From positions 1 to 27,250 of the forward strand of contig JANWHZ010000017.1 in assembly GCA_025450135.1 (NCBI GenBank): DNA of 27,250 bases. Reading direction: 5' to 3'. Shown in pieces: positions 1-7,237 of the stretch. The DNA is from Candidatus Saccharimonadales bacterium. Its GTDB lineage: Bacteria; Patescibacteriota; Saccharimonadia; Saccharimonadales; UBA4665. Both the position numbers and the translations under genes were made by a program. How positions within the stretch are numbered: the stretch's first letter is position 1; every line of letters begins with the position of its first letter. The notes beneath the pieces are model-generated. The model ran no database searches. It was not told the DNA's origin and was given only the letters and a program-made list of their open reading frames with translations.

Positions 1-256
1 TCAATTCTTGATCAATAAAGCGTTCGTAGTGACCAAGATCGAGGTCGGTTTCGGCACCGTCCTTGGTTACAAAGCATTCGCCATGCTCGCGTGGATTTAA
101 AAGACCCGCATCGACGTTTAGATACGGATCACATTTTTGGAGGTTGACGCTGAGGCCACAAGATTTGATGAGGTTTGCAATAGAGGCGGCAGTGATTCCC
201 TTTCCTAATCCAGAAAGCACACCACCAGTAACAAAGATATATTTCGTCCTAGCCAC
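1..256 (-). CDS. pyrG: CTP synthase, N-terminal part (runs off the window)
   Basis: CTP synthase makes CTP from UTP, ATP and glutamine, the last step of pyrimidine nucleotide synthesis. The first 85 codons are visible and encode the amidoligase start: KYIFVTGGVLSGLGKG with its P-loop-like glycines, then DPYLNVDAGLLNP and ETDLDLGHYERF, all family hallmarks. The start is GTG at 256-254. A TAA lies in frame two codons upstream, so no earlier start is possible, and GGGAGGT lies about 11 nt upstream as ribosome binding site. The 3' end lies before base 1. It is downstream of ctpA in the same direction but has its own promoter. Confidence 0.95.
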   Translation of the reverse strand, partial: MARTKYIFVTGGVLSGLGKGITAASIANLIKSCGLSVNLQKCDPYLNVDAGLLNPREHGECFVTKDGAETDLDLGHYERFIDQEL

Positions 257-294
257 TACTTATTAGACCTCCCAGGGGTTTCTTCTTTTCATGT

Positions 295-323
295 ATGGTA
301 TTGCTTCGCAGGGCCAAAGTCAA
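295..323 (-). promoter_or_regulatory. pyrG promoter
   Basis: On the minus strand, a -35 TTGACT (323-318) and a -10 TACCAT (300-295) are separated by exactly 17 bases. This places a start site about 35 nt before the pyrG GTG and leaves the strong Shine-Dalgarno in the leader. The rest of the 115-base ctpA-pyrG gap holds only a small TTAAGC/GCTTAA inverted repeat (342-357) with no T-run, so I do not call a terminator. Confidence 0.6.
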
Positions 324-371
324 CTGGTTGGCTATTGTGTTTTAAGCATTAGCTTAACAGCGTACACGCGC

Positions 372-1589
372 TCATTTATTGAGGTACGCCTCTGCAGCCT
401 GCAGTTGAGTATCGTTGCCAGCTTGGCTATCCGAATCACTCAAAGGCACTACTTCGTCAGGCGTAATGCCTTGCTTATTGATATTCTGGCCATTCGGACG
501 GTACCAGCTAGCAATCGTTACCTTTAGTTCACTGCCGTCATTAAAATTAATGAGCTGCTGGACAACTCCTTTGCCAAATGTTTTGACACCGATGAGACGA
601 GCAGCGCCGTTGTCATGCAACGCACCGGCAGTAATTTCACTGGCCGATGCAGAGCCACCATCAACAAGCACAACTGTCGGAATGCCAGACAGGATGCTGT
701 TGCCGGTAGCAGTTAACGTCTCAACTCCATATGTTCCTTTTTGCGTAACCACGGTTTTGCCCTCTAGCAGCCAGAGACTTGAGACACTAACTGCATCATT
801 TAGAAGCCCGCCCGGGTTGCCCCGTAAGTCCAGGATGACGCCTTTCACTTGCGCATCTTTAAATGACTGAGCACCTTTCTGGGCTAGATCGATCGTATCA
901 TCTGCGAACGAGATGATTTGCATATAGCCAATATTGCCATCTAGTATCTTTGTATTCACACTTGGTAACTTAATATTGTCCCGAGTGATCGTGAAAGTTA
1001 GATCTTCAGTCTTATTCCGAACAACCTTGAGAGTTACTGTTGTGCCTTTCGGACCGCGAATTTTAGTTGCAGCAAGATCGGGCTGCATCCCAACTGTCGA
1101 CTCATTATTGATGCTGATAATGGCGTCTTGCGGCTTTAAGCCAGCTTTGTCGGCCGGAAAGCCTTTGATTGGCGAAACAATGATCAAGTTGCCTGCATCG
1201 TCTTTGCCTAGCTCGGCACCAATGCCAGTGAACGAGTTATTTAATTCGGCGGCGAATTGCTTGGCATCCGAAGGGTTGAAGTACTCAGTGTACGGATCAT
1301 GCGTTGATTCGGCTAGACCCTGCTTTAATCCATCTAATAACTGACTGGTAGTCAACTTGCCGTCGTAATTGTCCTTGAGTGTACTGTACACCCGGCTAAC
1401 GCTACTGTAATCAAGTTGTGATGGTAGACTTGGATTTTCGGTTGTGGGCCCTCCAAAGCCGATCTGGAGCCGCCCCTCACCGACCAATACACCCAGGCTA
1501 AACACAGCCACTGCGACCAACGTTGCCACAAAGCCGCGTAGCCATAGCTCAACACGAATACGTTTAATGCCTACCAAAAGATGGCTCAT
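372..1589 (-). CDS. ctpA: Carboxyl-terminal processing protease (S41), membrane anchored
   Basis: S41 serine protease that trims or degrades extracytoplasmic proteins. The 405-residue form has a short basic N-terminus, one membrane anchor (about residues 19-38), a PDZ domain (about 115-195, starting near GIGAELG) and the tail-protease core. The catalytic dyad is Ser315 in GGSASASEI and Lys340 in TFGKG. Conserved LDLRGNPGG lies near 255-261. An open frame extends 26 codons further upstream, but a perfect TATAAT box lies inside that extension, so I take the ATG at 1589. A six-codon ORF starting at 1606 ends in an ATGA overlap with this start and could couple translation. It sits downstream of the ftsE-ftsX-CHAP block, which suggests a cell-envelope role. 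The substrate is unknown. Confidence 0.92.
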   Translation of the reverse strand: MSHLLVGIKRIRVELWLRGFVATLVAVAVFSLGVLVGEGRLQIGFGGPTTENPSLPSQLDYSSVSRVYSTLKDNYDGKLTTSQLLDGLKQGLAESTHDPYTEYFNPSDAKQFAAELNNSFTGIGAELGKDDAGNLIIVSPIKGFPADKAGLKPQDAIISINNESTVGMQPDLAATKIRGPKGTTVTLKVVRNKTEDLTFTITRDNIKLPSVNTKILDGNIGYMQIISFADDTIDLAQKGAQSFKDAQVKGVILDLRGNPGGLLNDAVSVSSLWLLEGKTVVTQKGTYGVETLTATGNSILSGIPTVVLVDGGSASASEITAGALHDNGAARLIGVKTFGKGVVQQLINFNDGSELKVTIASWYRPNGQNINKQGITPDEVVPLSDSDSQAGNDTQLQAAEAYLNK

Positions 1590-1640
1590 AGTCCATTTTC
1601 TTTCATATCTCTGTATTTCCCTCTTCTCGCTTATGTATTC

Positions 1641-1646
1641 ATTATA
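1641..1646 (-). promoter_or_regulatory. ctpA -10 box
   Basis: Perfect TATAAT on the minus strand (1646-1641), about 52 nt before the chosen ctpA ATG. The best -35 is TTGCTG (1667-1662) at a short 15-base spacing. It lies after the CHAP-gene terminator, so ctpA is probably transcribed separately. Confidence 0.5.
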
Positions 1647-1670
1647 ACTGACGCAAGCCGACAGCAAAGC

Positions 1671-1699
1671 GAAAAGCGGTGCCGTTTATAGACACCGCT
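1671..1699 (-). terminator. Terminator after the CHAP hydrolase gene
   Basis: On the minus strand a perfect 7-bp stem AGCGGTG/CACCGCT (1699-1693 with 1681-1675) has an 11-nt loop and is followed by TTTTCGCTTT. It begins about 25 nt after the CHAP gene stop codon, as expected for an intrinsic terminator. Confidence 0.7.
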
Positions 1700-1723
1700 C
1701 AGTTTACGTAGAAACAATTACGT

Positions 1724-2857
1724 CTAGTGGAAATAAAGATAGGTAAAGTTGCTGCCATTCACCCACATTTCGCTGTAGTGACCAGCTAGGTCGTAGTTAT
1801 ACTGGCTGACATAAATCATGTTTCCATTGACCGCCTCAACCCACATAGCGTGGCCATAGTAGCCAACCGGCCAAATTGCTACCGAACCGACACGCGGTGT
1901 CGAACCAGTTGGAATTCCTGCGGCCCGGGCATTAGCCGGCCACTGAATGGCATTACCTGACCCGCCCCAGTATGGCATATAACCATAGTTTTGGTAGACC
2001 TTCCAGGCGGCGTAACTCACACACTCCCGGTTGTACATACCCCATGGATCAGTGAGTGTATCTTGCGCCGCGTTTGCAAGATTACTAGGATAGCCACCAT
2101 GCCCAGGATCACCCGCAACTACTTGGCCACCCAGCGAGCGGTTCGCTGCCAGCTGCTGTGCTCTCAGGTCAGCAATCTTAGTGTTATTGTTTTTAATCTG
2201 TTGATTAAAGGTATCCTGCTGACTTTGGTTCATAGCAAGCAGCTGCTGTTGCTGTGCTTGCGCACCTGCCAGCTGAGTCTGCTGCTGCTGCTGCTCAGCC
2301 AGTAGTTGTCCAACTTCCGTCTTCTGCTGCTCCAGTTCGACCTGCAGCTGAGTAATCTGGGCCAGTGTAGTCTGGATCTTGTTCTGTACTGCCGAGCTAT
2401 ACGTTTGAGCATCGATGTAGTCGCTCAGCGATTTGCTCGTGGCCAGCATCTCCACGGTGCTCATCGTACCACTGACATACATGGCTTTCAGATCCTGTGC
2501 AAGACCTGCTTTCTGCTGATCTAGTTGCGTTTGCGCTGCTTGGATCTGTGATTGTAGGTCAGCTTGCTTGGCTTCGTTGGCGTAGATCGACGCCTGGACG
2601 GCATTAATCTGCTGTTGCAGTTGGCTAATCGCATCTTGGTAACTTTGCGCCTGGCCGACAAGCGAATTCAGTGAATTCTGCGTTTGCGCATTCTGATCGT
2701 TGAGTTGATTTATCTGGTCTTGGAAGCTATCGGCGCTAACAATCACAACTGGCGACAATACGCCCGCTACCACTACGCCAGATACCACCAAGATCGGCAG
2801 CCTAGTAACAATAAAGAGGCTGAAAAAACGTTGCTTTGTTTCTGTTAGTTTTTTCAT
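1724..2857 (-). CDS. Secreted coiled-coil CHAP peptidoglycan hydrolase, PcsB-like
   Basis: Likely cell-wall hydrolase that cuts peptidoglycan during division. Using the ATG at 2857 gives 377 residues: a signal peptide or anchor (about 12-42), a long Gln- and Ala-rich coiled coil (about 45-240), a linker, and a C-terminal CHAP domain. Catalytic Cys279 is in NRECVSYAAW and His336 in YGHAMWVE. An N-terminal coiled coil joined to a catalytic domain is the design of PcsB and CwlO, which are held inactive and switched on by FtsEX. ftsX and ftsE lie directly upstream, which supports the same partnership. The frame stays open to an ATG at 2902, but the MKKL start gives a normal signal peptide. The bond cleaved (amidase or endopeptidase) cannot be told from sequence. 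Confidence 0.88.
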   Translation of the reverse strand: MKKLTETKQRFFSLFIVTRLPILVVSGVVVAGVLSPVVIVSADSFQDQINQLNDQNAQTQNSLNSLVGQAQSYQDAISQLQQQINAVQASIYANEAKQADLQSQIQAAQTQLDQQKAGLAQDLKAMYVSGTMSTVEMLATSKSLSDYIDAQTYSSAVQNKIQTTLAQITQLQVELEQQKTEVGQLLAEQQQQQTQLAGAQAQQQQLLAMNQSQQDTFNQQIKNNNTKIADLRAQQLAANRSLGGQVVAGDPGHGGYPSNLANAAQDTLTDPWGMYNRECVSYAAWKVYQNYGYMPYWGGSGNAIQWPANARAAGIPTGSTPRVGSVAIWPVGYYGHAMWVEAVNGNMIYVSQYNYDLAGHYSEMWVNGSNFTYLYFH

Positions 2858-2968
2858 TTTTATGTTGCTTATGCCTGAGATAATCTTAGCATGTAACCTC
2901 ATATAAGTACATTACCCTCGCTTAGATTGTTGGTGTTACAATAGGGTATTTGTATTGGTATCAGGTTG

Positions 2969-3916
2969 CTACTTTGTCTTGAACTTGAGGTACCGTCGGG
3001 TCGCAATTATAGAGGAAACGGCACCAATTACTATACCTGCCAGAAGTTGGACTGTCAAAAGAATCAAAAAGTTGTTGTAGAAATAGTTGTTAGCGTAACC
3101 GATATCAAGTAAGCCTAAGCTACTCGCCTGTAAAGTCGATGATGCAACAACGAATAACAGATCAATAATCGTCACCGAGATCAGCGCCGACACGATGCCG
3201 TAGATGATACTCTCTACCACGAAGGGGCCGCGGATGTACCATGTTGTTGCACCAAGCAAACGCATAATGGTGATCTCATCGCGCCGGTTGAAAATTGCCA
3301 TCTGTAACGTATTGAAAATGATAAGCATCGATACAAGCGTGAAGAGTATCACCCCTGCAATGCCTATTTGCTTTAAAACATTTGTGGCGTGAGCAATCTT
3401 GTCGATTGCTGCTTTGCGGTCGCCTGAATACGATGTTCCGGCCTGGGGGTCCTCCAGTGCTTGTGTCAACGGATGGTTAAGCAAACTCTGAATCTGGCTA
3501 ATATGAGAAGGGTCAACTGGTGTCACCTGTATCGACGCGGGCAACGGATTGCCTGTTTCGTTAATGGCCTGGAGAAGGTCTTTATTGTTAGCGTTAGCCG
3601 CCTTATACTCCGCGAGCGCTTGATCTTTCGAAATGTATTCGACACTTTTAACCTGTCTTAATTGGCGCAAGTTACCTATCAGAGCAGTACGCTGGTCGTT
3701 CGTCACGTTGTCATTAAGATAAATTGAGATATTTATCTTGTCGGCGATCTGCGAGATAGTGTGGTTCAGCGTTGCGCTTGTGACAATTGAAAATAGCACT
3801 ATAGTAAGGGTCACTACCATGACGGCGACAGCAGCAACTGCCAGACTGGCGTTGCGCATAAAGCTAATTGCACCGGCACTTATGATGCGTCTGAATGTAA
3901 TAATCTTACGTTTCAT
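2969..3916 (-). CDS. ftsX: Cell division protein FtsX
   Basis: Permease-like partner of FtsE. It transmits ATP hydrolysis across the membrane to a peptidoglycan hydrolase and does not move a substrate. The 315 residues show a cytoplasmic N-terminus with FRRIISAGAISFMRN, TM1 (about 22-48), an extracellular domain (about 50-170) that would contact the hydrolase, and three more TM segments near the C-terminus. The MRLLGAT motif before the third TM is typical of FtsX. It starts 19 bases after the ftsE stop with no clear Shine-Dalgarno, so it is probably co-translated with ftsE. Confidence 0.93.
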   Translation of the reverse strand: MKRKIITFRRIISAGAISFMRNASLAVAAVAVMVVTLTIVLFSIVTSATLNHTISQIADKINISIYLNDNVTNDQRTALIGNLRQLRQVKSVEYISKDQALAEYKAANANNKDLLQAINETGNPLPASIQVTPVDPSHISQIQSLLNHPLTQALEDPQAGTSYSGDRKAAIDKIAHATNVLKQIGIAGVILFTLVSMLIIFNTLQMAIFNRRDEITIMRLLGATTWYIRGPFVVESIIYGIVSALISVTIIDLLFVVASSTLQASSLGLLDIGYANNYFYNNFLILLTVQLLAGIVIGAVSSIIATRRYLKFKTK

Positions 3917-3935
3917 ATTTTATATTCTTTATGGC

Positions 3936-4619
3936 CTACGCATTATATTTGGCATTCGCTCGGTCACTGACGATACGGCCATGCTCCATCGTCACAACGC
4001 GGCGCTTTAACTTGTTTACAATGTCCTGGTTGTGGGTGGTAAGCAGCACGGTTGTGCCGTACTGGTTGATTTTCTCGATGATCTTTATAACGTCCCAGGC
4101 ATGCTTTGGGTCAAGGTTGCCTGTCGGCTCGTCGGCGATAAGGATTTTGGGTTGCCGTGCAATGGCGCGGGCAATTGCGACTCTTTGACGTTCACCGCCG
4201 GATAGTTCCATAGGCATTCGCTTCTCCTTCCCGCTTAAATTGACTATGTCCAGCACGCGGGGTATTGTGTGCTGGATCTCGCGATGCCCCATGCCGACGA
4301 TCTCAAGCGCAAATGAGACATTTTCGAAGACAGTTTTATTTGGTAGTAGCTTAAAATCCTGAAACACTACCCCTATTTTGCGTCGAAGGAGCGGGATCTC
4401 ATGGTCTTTGAGTTTGTCGTAGTCAATCCCGCCGATGATGATCTTGCCACTCGTCGGACGCTCCTCACGAGTCAACAACTTCATCAAGGTTGTTTTACCA
4501 GCGCCGCTCTGCCCAACGATGATAACGAACTCATTCGGTTCAACATGCAGACTGACACGGTCAAGTACCGTACCTATATCTTTGTTATAGGTTTTCGTTA
4601 CCCTGTCCAGAAGAATCAT
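3936..4619 (-). CDS. ftsE: Cell division ATP-binding protein FtsE
   Basis: ABC ATPase of the FtsEX complex at the division site. The 227 residues contain Walker A GQSGAGKTT (about 37-45), a Q-loop at VVFQDF, signature LSGGERQR, Walker B ILIADEPTGNLD and the H-loop LLTTHN. It is the first gene of an ftsE-ftsX-CHAP hydrolase block. It has no Shine-Dalgarno. An extended -10 box ends 7 nt before the ATG, so the mRNA is predicted to be leaderless. Confidence 0.95.
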   Translation of the reverse strand: MILLDRVTKTYNKDIGTVLDRVSLHVEPNEFVIIVGQSGAGKTTLMKLLTREERPTSGKIIIGGIDYDKLKDHEIPLLRRKIGVVFQDFKLLPNKTVFENVSFALEIVGMGHREIQHTIPRVLDIVNLSGKEKRMPMELSGGERQRVAIARAIARQPKILIADEPTGNLDPKHAWDVIKIIEKINQYGTTVLLTTHNQDIVNKLKRRVVTMEHGRIVSDRANAKYNA

Positions 4620-4626
4620 TACTACC

Positions 4627-4635
4627 AGTATACCA
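4627..4635 (-). promoter_or_regulatory. ftsE extended -10, predicted leaderless
   Basis: Minus strand TGG-TATACT (4635-4627) followed by exactly 7 nt and the ftsE ATG. It lies in the short gap after the ABC permease stop (4655). No good -35 is seen. The extended TGn element could compensate. Confidence 0.6.
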
Positions 4636-4654
4636 TTTTGCCCGGATTGGGGTC

Positions 4655-5389
4655 CTAATCACGACGGCGAATCGTGATGGCGCCAAGCACTAATACGCCG
4701 ATTGCCACACCCACCACGACGACAAAATCATGAGTTAGTGTACTGCTCCACGAAGACTCAATACGAACCCGCTTCATTGCATCAACACTGTACGTCATAG
4801 GCATAAAATCGGAAAAATAGTACAACCAGCTCGCCATTCGGTCGCGGGCTACAAATAAGCCACAAGTCATAAGCTGCGGGATAATAACTACCGGCAGAAA
4901 CTGAACTGCCTGAAACTCTGTTCGGGCAAATGCGCTCACGAATAATCCTAACGCAGTTCCTAAGAAAGCACCAAGGATCGCTCCTATTAGCATCGGCAAC
5001 GCCCCGCCAGCAACTGGCACTGCGAGTAATCCTATAACTAGCCAGGTCGCAAGTGCCGCCTGAATGGCAGCGACGAGCGTAAAAGCAAGTGCGTACCCGA
5101 GTATGAAATCGAGCTTAGCAATCGGCATGGTCATCAAACGATCAAGCGTGCCGGTTGTACGTTCACGGAGGGTAGTGATTGATGTAATCAGGAACATGAT
5201 AGTTAACGGAAAAGTCCCAAGCATCAATGGTTCGATTTCGTTAAAGGTGGCCCGCTGATTTTCAAACACGAATTTCATCAGCACCAACAACGCGCAAGGT
5301 ACAAAGAAAATTAACCCGAGTGTCCGCGAATCGTGCAGCAGCTGACACCAGACCCTGCTAGCGGTAGCCACAATTCGTCGTAAGCTCAT
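4655..5389 (-). CDS. ABC-2 type transporter permease
   Basis: Membrane part of an exporter of unknown substrate. The 244-residue form has about six TM segments, and the stretch LRERTTGTLDRLMTMPI after TM2 is the conserved ABC-2 permease signature. The start at 5389 (MSLRRIV) overlaps the ATPase stop as ATGA, a 4-base overlap typical of coupled translation. The frame is open 21 codons further upstream, but those codons lie inside the ATPase gene. Such two-gene exporters can carry drugs, lipids or wall precursors; nothing here decides which. Confidence 0.88.
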   Translation of the reverse strand: MSLRRIVATASRVWCQLLHDSRTLGLIFFVPCALLVLMKFVFENQRATFNEIEPLMLGTFPLTIMFLITSITTLRERTTGTLDRLMTMPIAKLDFILGYALAFTLVAAIQAALATWLVIGLLAVPVAGGALPMLIGAILGAFLGTALGLFVSAFARTEFQAVQFLPVVIIPQLMTCGLFVARDRMASWLYYFSDFMPMTYSVDAMKRVRIESSWSSTLTHDFVVVVGVAIGVLVLGAITIRRRD

Positions 5390-6099
5390 CTGGGAGCCTT
5401 TACCAGTGCTAGGAATGCATCTTCCACGGTAAGGACGTGCGTTCGATTGCACAGACTTGTCGGCGTATCATGTGCCAGTAATCTTCCATGCCTTATGAGC
5501 AGAAGCTCGTCGCAGTGTGCAGCTTCATCCATAACATGGCTAGAAACAATGATTGTAACCCCCATTGCTGCTTGGTGGCGAAATATGTCCCACAGTTGCA
5601 GGCGCAGCACAGGGTCCACTCCAACAGTTGGCTCATCTAGTACAAGCAATTCGGGATCACCCAGTAGCGCGATCGCCAGTGATAAGCGCGATTTTTGGCC
5701 TCCCGACAATGTCCCCGCCAGTTGATTAGCTTGATTTGTAAGATCAACTTCTGCCATATAACCAGGTAGCCGTGACCAACTAACCCCCAGAATAGTCGCA
5801 AAGTAACGCAGATTTTGGCGCACAGTCAAGTCAGCATACACCGACACAGCTTGAGTCATATATCCTACCTTGCCACGCAGTTTCCGGTGGCCTGCAGGTT
5901 GCCCCAACACAGTTACTTGTCCGTTGCTTGGCCTCAGACAACCAACAATTATTCTTAGCAGCGTTGTCTTGCCAGCTCCAGAAGGACCCAAAAGCCCAAT
6001 AATTGTTCCACTCGAGATACTAAGCGATACATCCTTTAACGCTGTGGTCGTGCCATAGTGCGCCGAAACATGATGCAGCCGTACAGCTGGTTCAGACAT
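5386..6099 (-). CDS. ABC transporter ATP-binding protein (ABC-2 exporter)
   Basis: ATPase partner of the overlapping permease. The 237 residues contain Walker A GPSGAGKTT (about 39-47), Q-loop YMTQAV, signature LSGGQKSR, Walker B LLVLDEPTVGVDP and H-loop VSSHVMDEA. The VGVDP form after Walker B is typical of DrrA/CcmA-like exporters. There is no strong Shine-Dalgarno before ATG 6099, and an extended -10-like element lies 8 nt upstream. Confidence 0.9.
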   Translation of the reverse strand: MSEPAVRLHHVSAHYGTTTALKDVSLSISSGTIIGLLGPSGAGKTTLLRIIVGCLRPSNGQVTVLGQPAGHRKLRGKVGYMTQAVSVYADLTVRQNLRYFATILGVSWSRLPGYMAEVDLTNQANQLAGTLSGGQKSRLSLAIALLGDPELLVLDEPTVGVDPVLRLQLWDIFRHQAAMGVTIIVSSHVMDEAAHCDELLLIRHGRLLAHDTPTSLCNRTHVLTVEDAFLALVKAPR

Positions 6100-6107
6100 T
6101 TAATTCC

Positions 6108-6116
6108 ATGCTAACA
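6108..6116 (-). promoter_or_regulatory. Possible extended -10 for the ABC-2 ATPase gene
   Basis: Minus strand TGT-TAGCAT (6116-6108) followed by 8 nt and the ATG. The hexamer matches the consensus at only 4 of 6 positions. The placement fits the leaderless pattern seen elsewhere in the window. Confidence 0.35.
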
Positions 6117-6120
6117 CATG

Positions 6121-6137
6121 AAAACTTAGGCGCTAAG
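6121..6137 (-). terminator. Small hairpin with T-run at the prfB end
   Basis: Minus strand CTTAG-CGC-CTAAG (6137-6125) followed by TTTT (6124-6121). The stem overlaps the prfB stop codon (TAA, 6128-6126). The five-base stem is weak, so termination is probably partial. Confidence 0.35.
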
Positions 6138-7214
6138 ACTATGTTCAAGGTAGGCATTGATAAATGGATCGAGATCACCGTCCAATACTGCATCGACGTT
6201 GCTTGTTTCAAAACGTGTACGCAGATCTTTAGCCTGCTTATACGGATGAAGTACATATGAGCGGATTTGATTCCCCCATGCCGCTTGCTCGTTTGGTCCT
6301 TTCAGCTCAGATATTTTCTCAGCATGCTGTTCAATCTGCAGCTGCGCAAGACGCGAGCGTAGGATAGTCATTGCCGTTTCACGATTTTGAAGCTGCGAGC
6401 GCTCATTTTGAATACTCACTACAATCCCGGTTGGCAGGTGCGTAATGCGCACGGCCGAATCGGTTGTATTAACACTCTGACCGCCGTGCCCACCGCTCCG
6501 AAAGACATCGATCTTTAGATCTTTTTCATCAATCTCGACGTCGCCTGGCTCATTAATCTTCGGTAGAACTTCGACCTTGGCGAATGACGTTTGCCTCAAA
6601 TTGTCGGCATTAAACGGACTGAGGCGTACGAGTCGGTGTACACCGTGCTCGCCCTTTAGTTTGCCATAGGTGAAGTCACCACCAACCAGTTCGATAGTAA
6701 CGCTCTTAAGGCCAGCTTCATCGCCTAAAGATTCATCAACGGTATCAACGCTTATATCATGTTGCTCGGCCCAGCGAACATACATGCGCAGCAGGATTTG
6801 CGCCCAATCCTGCGCATCAGTACCTCCTGCTCCGGCATGGATACTTATGATGGTGTCATGGTCGTCATATGGCCCACTTAGTTTCAACTCGTCTTTCAGC
6901 GTCTTGAAGGCTGACCTGGATTTTTCCAGCTGTTCATTGAGATTCTGGTGTAAGCTTTTATCGTGCAGTTGCGCTAGCTCCAAAGTATCGCTGAGCTCCT
7001 GACGTAAGTGACGCCACGGTTCCAGTCGCCTACGCAACATGGCTTCTTGTCGGCTTGCCTTTTGAGCATATTGAGGGTTTTGCCAAAAGTCTGGTTCGGC
7101 TGACTCCTTGGTAAGCCTATCCAGTTCTGTTTCCTTTTCACGCAGACCAAGTTGAACATAAGCAGCGGTAACTGCCTTGGATAGCTGACTGATACTTGAT
7201 TCTAGTTGGTCCAC
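6126..7214 (-). CDS. prfB: Peptide chain release factor 2
   Basis: RF2 ends translation at UAA and UGA. The 362 residues include the SPF anticodon-like tripeptide (VRLSPFNADN) and the GGQ loop (SGGHGGQSVNTTDSAVR) that triggers peptide release. The start is GTG at 7214. The frame stays open upstream to an ATG at 7337, but that part overlaps the M16 gene, is Cys/Arg-rich and unlike RF2, and contains a TATACT box. The coding frame is continuous: the in-frame UGA frameshift site found early in most bacterial RF2 genes is absent, so this copy is not autoregulated that way. Confidence 0.93.
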   Translation of the reverse strand: MDQLESSISQLSKAVTAAYVQLGLREKETELDRLTKESAEPDFWQNPQYAQKASRQEAMLRRRLEPWRHLRQELSDTLELAQLHDKSLHQNLNEQLEKSRSAFKTLKDELKLSGPYDDHDTIISIHAGAGGTDAQDWAQILLRMYVRWAEQHDISVDTVDESLGDEAGLKSVTIELVGGDFTYGKLKGEHGVHRLVRLSPFNADNLRQTSFAKVEVLPKINEPGDVEIDEKDLKIDVFRSGGHGGQSVNTTDSAVRITHLPTGIVVSIQNERSQLQNRETAMTILRSRLAQLQIEQHAEKISELKGPNEQAAWGNQIRSYVLHPYKQAKDLRTRFETSNVDAVLDGDLDPFINAYLEHSLSA

Positions 7215-7224
7215 GTCAAATGAC

Positions 7225-7233
7225 AGTATAGCA
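7225..7233 (-). promoter_or_regulatory. prfB extended -10
   Basis: Minus strand TGC-TATACT (7233-7225), with the prfB GTG 10 nt after the box. A start 7 nt downstream would give a leader of about 3 nt. It lies just after the M16 peptidase stop (7238). No -35 is seen. Confidence 0.5.
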
Positions 7234-7237
7234 AAGG

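Noticed and set aside
341..358. TTAAGC/GCTTAA repeat as ctpA terminator
   Set aside because: The stem is AT-rich and short and no T-run follows on the minus strand.
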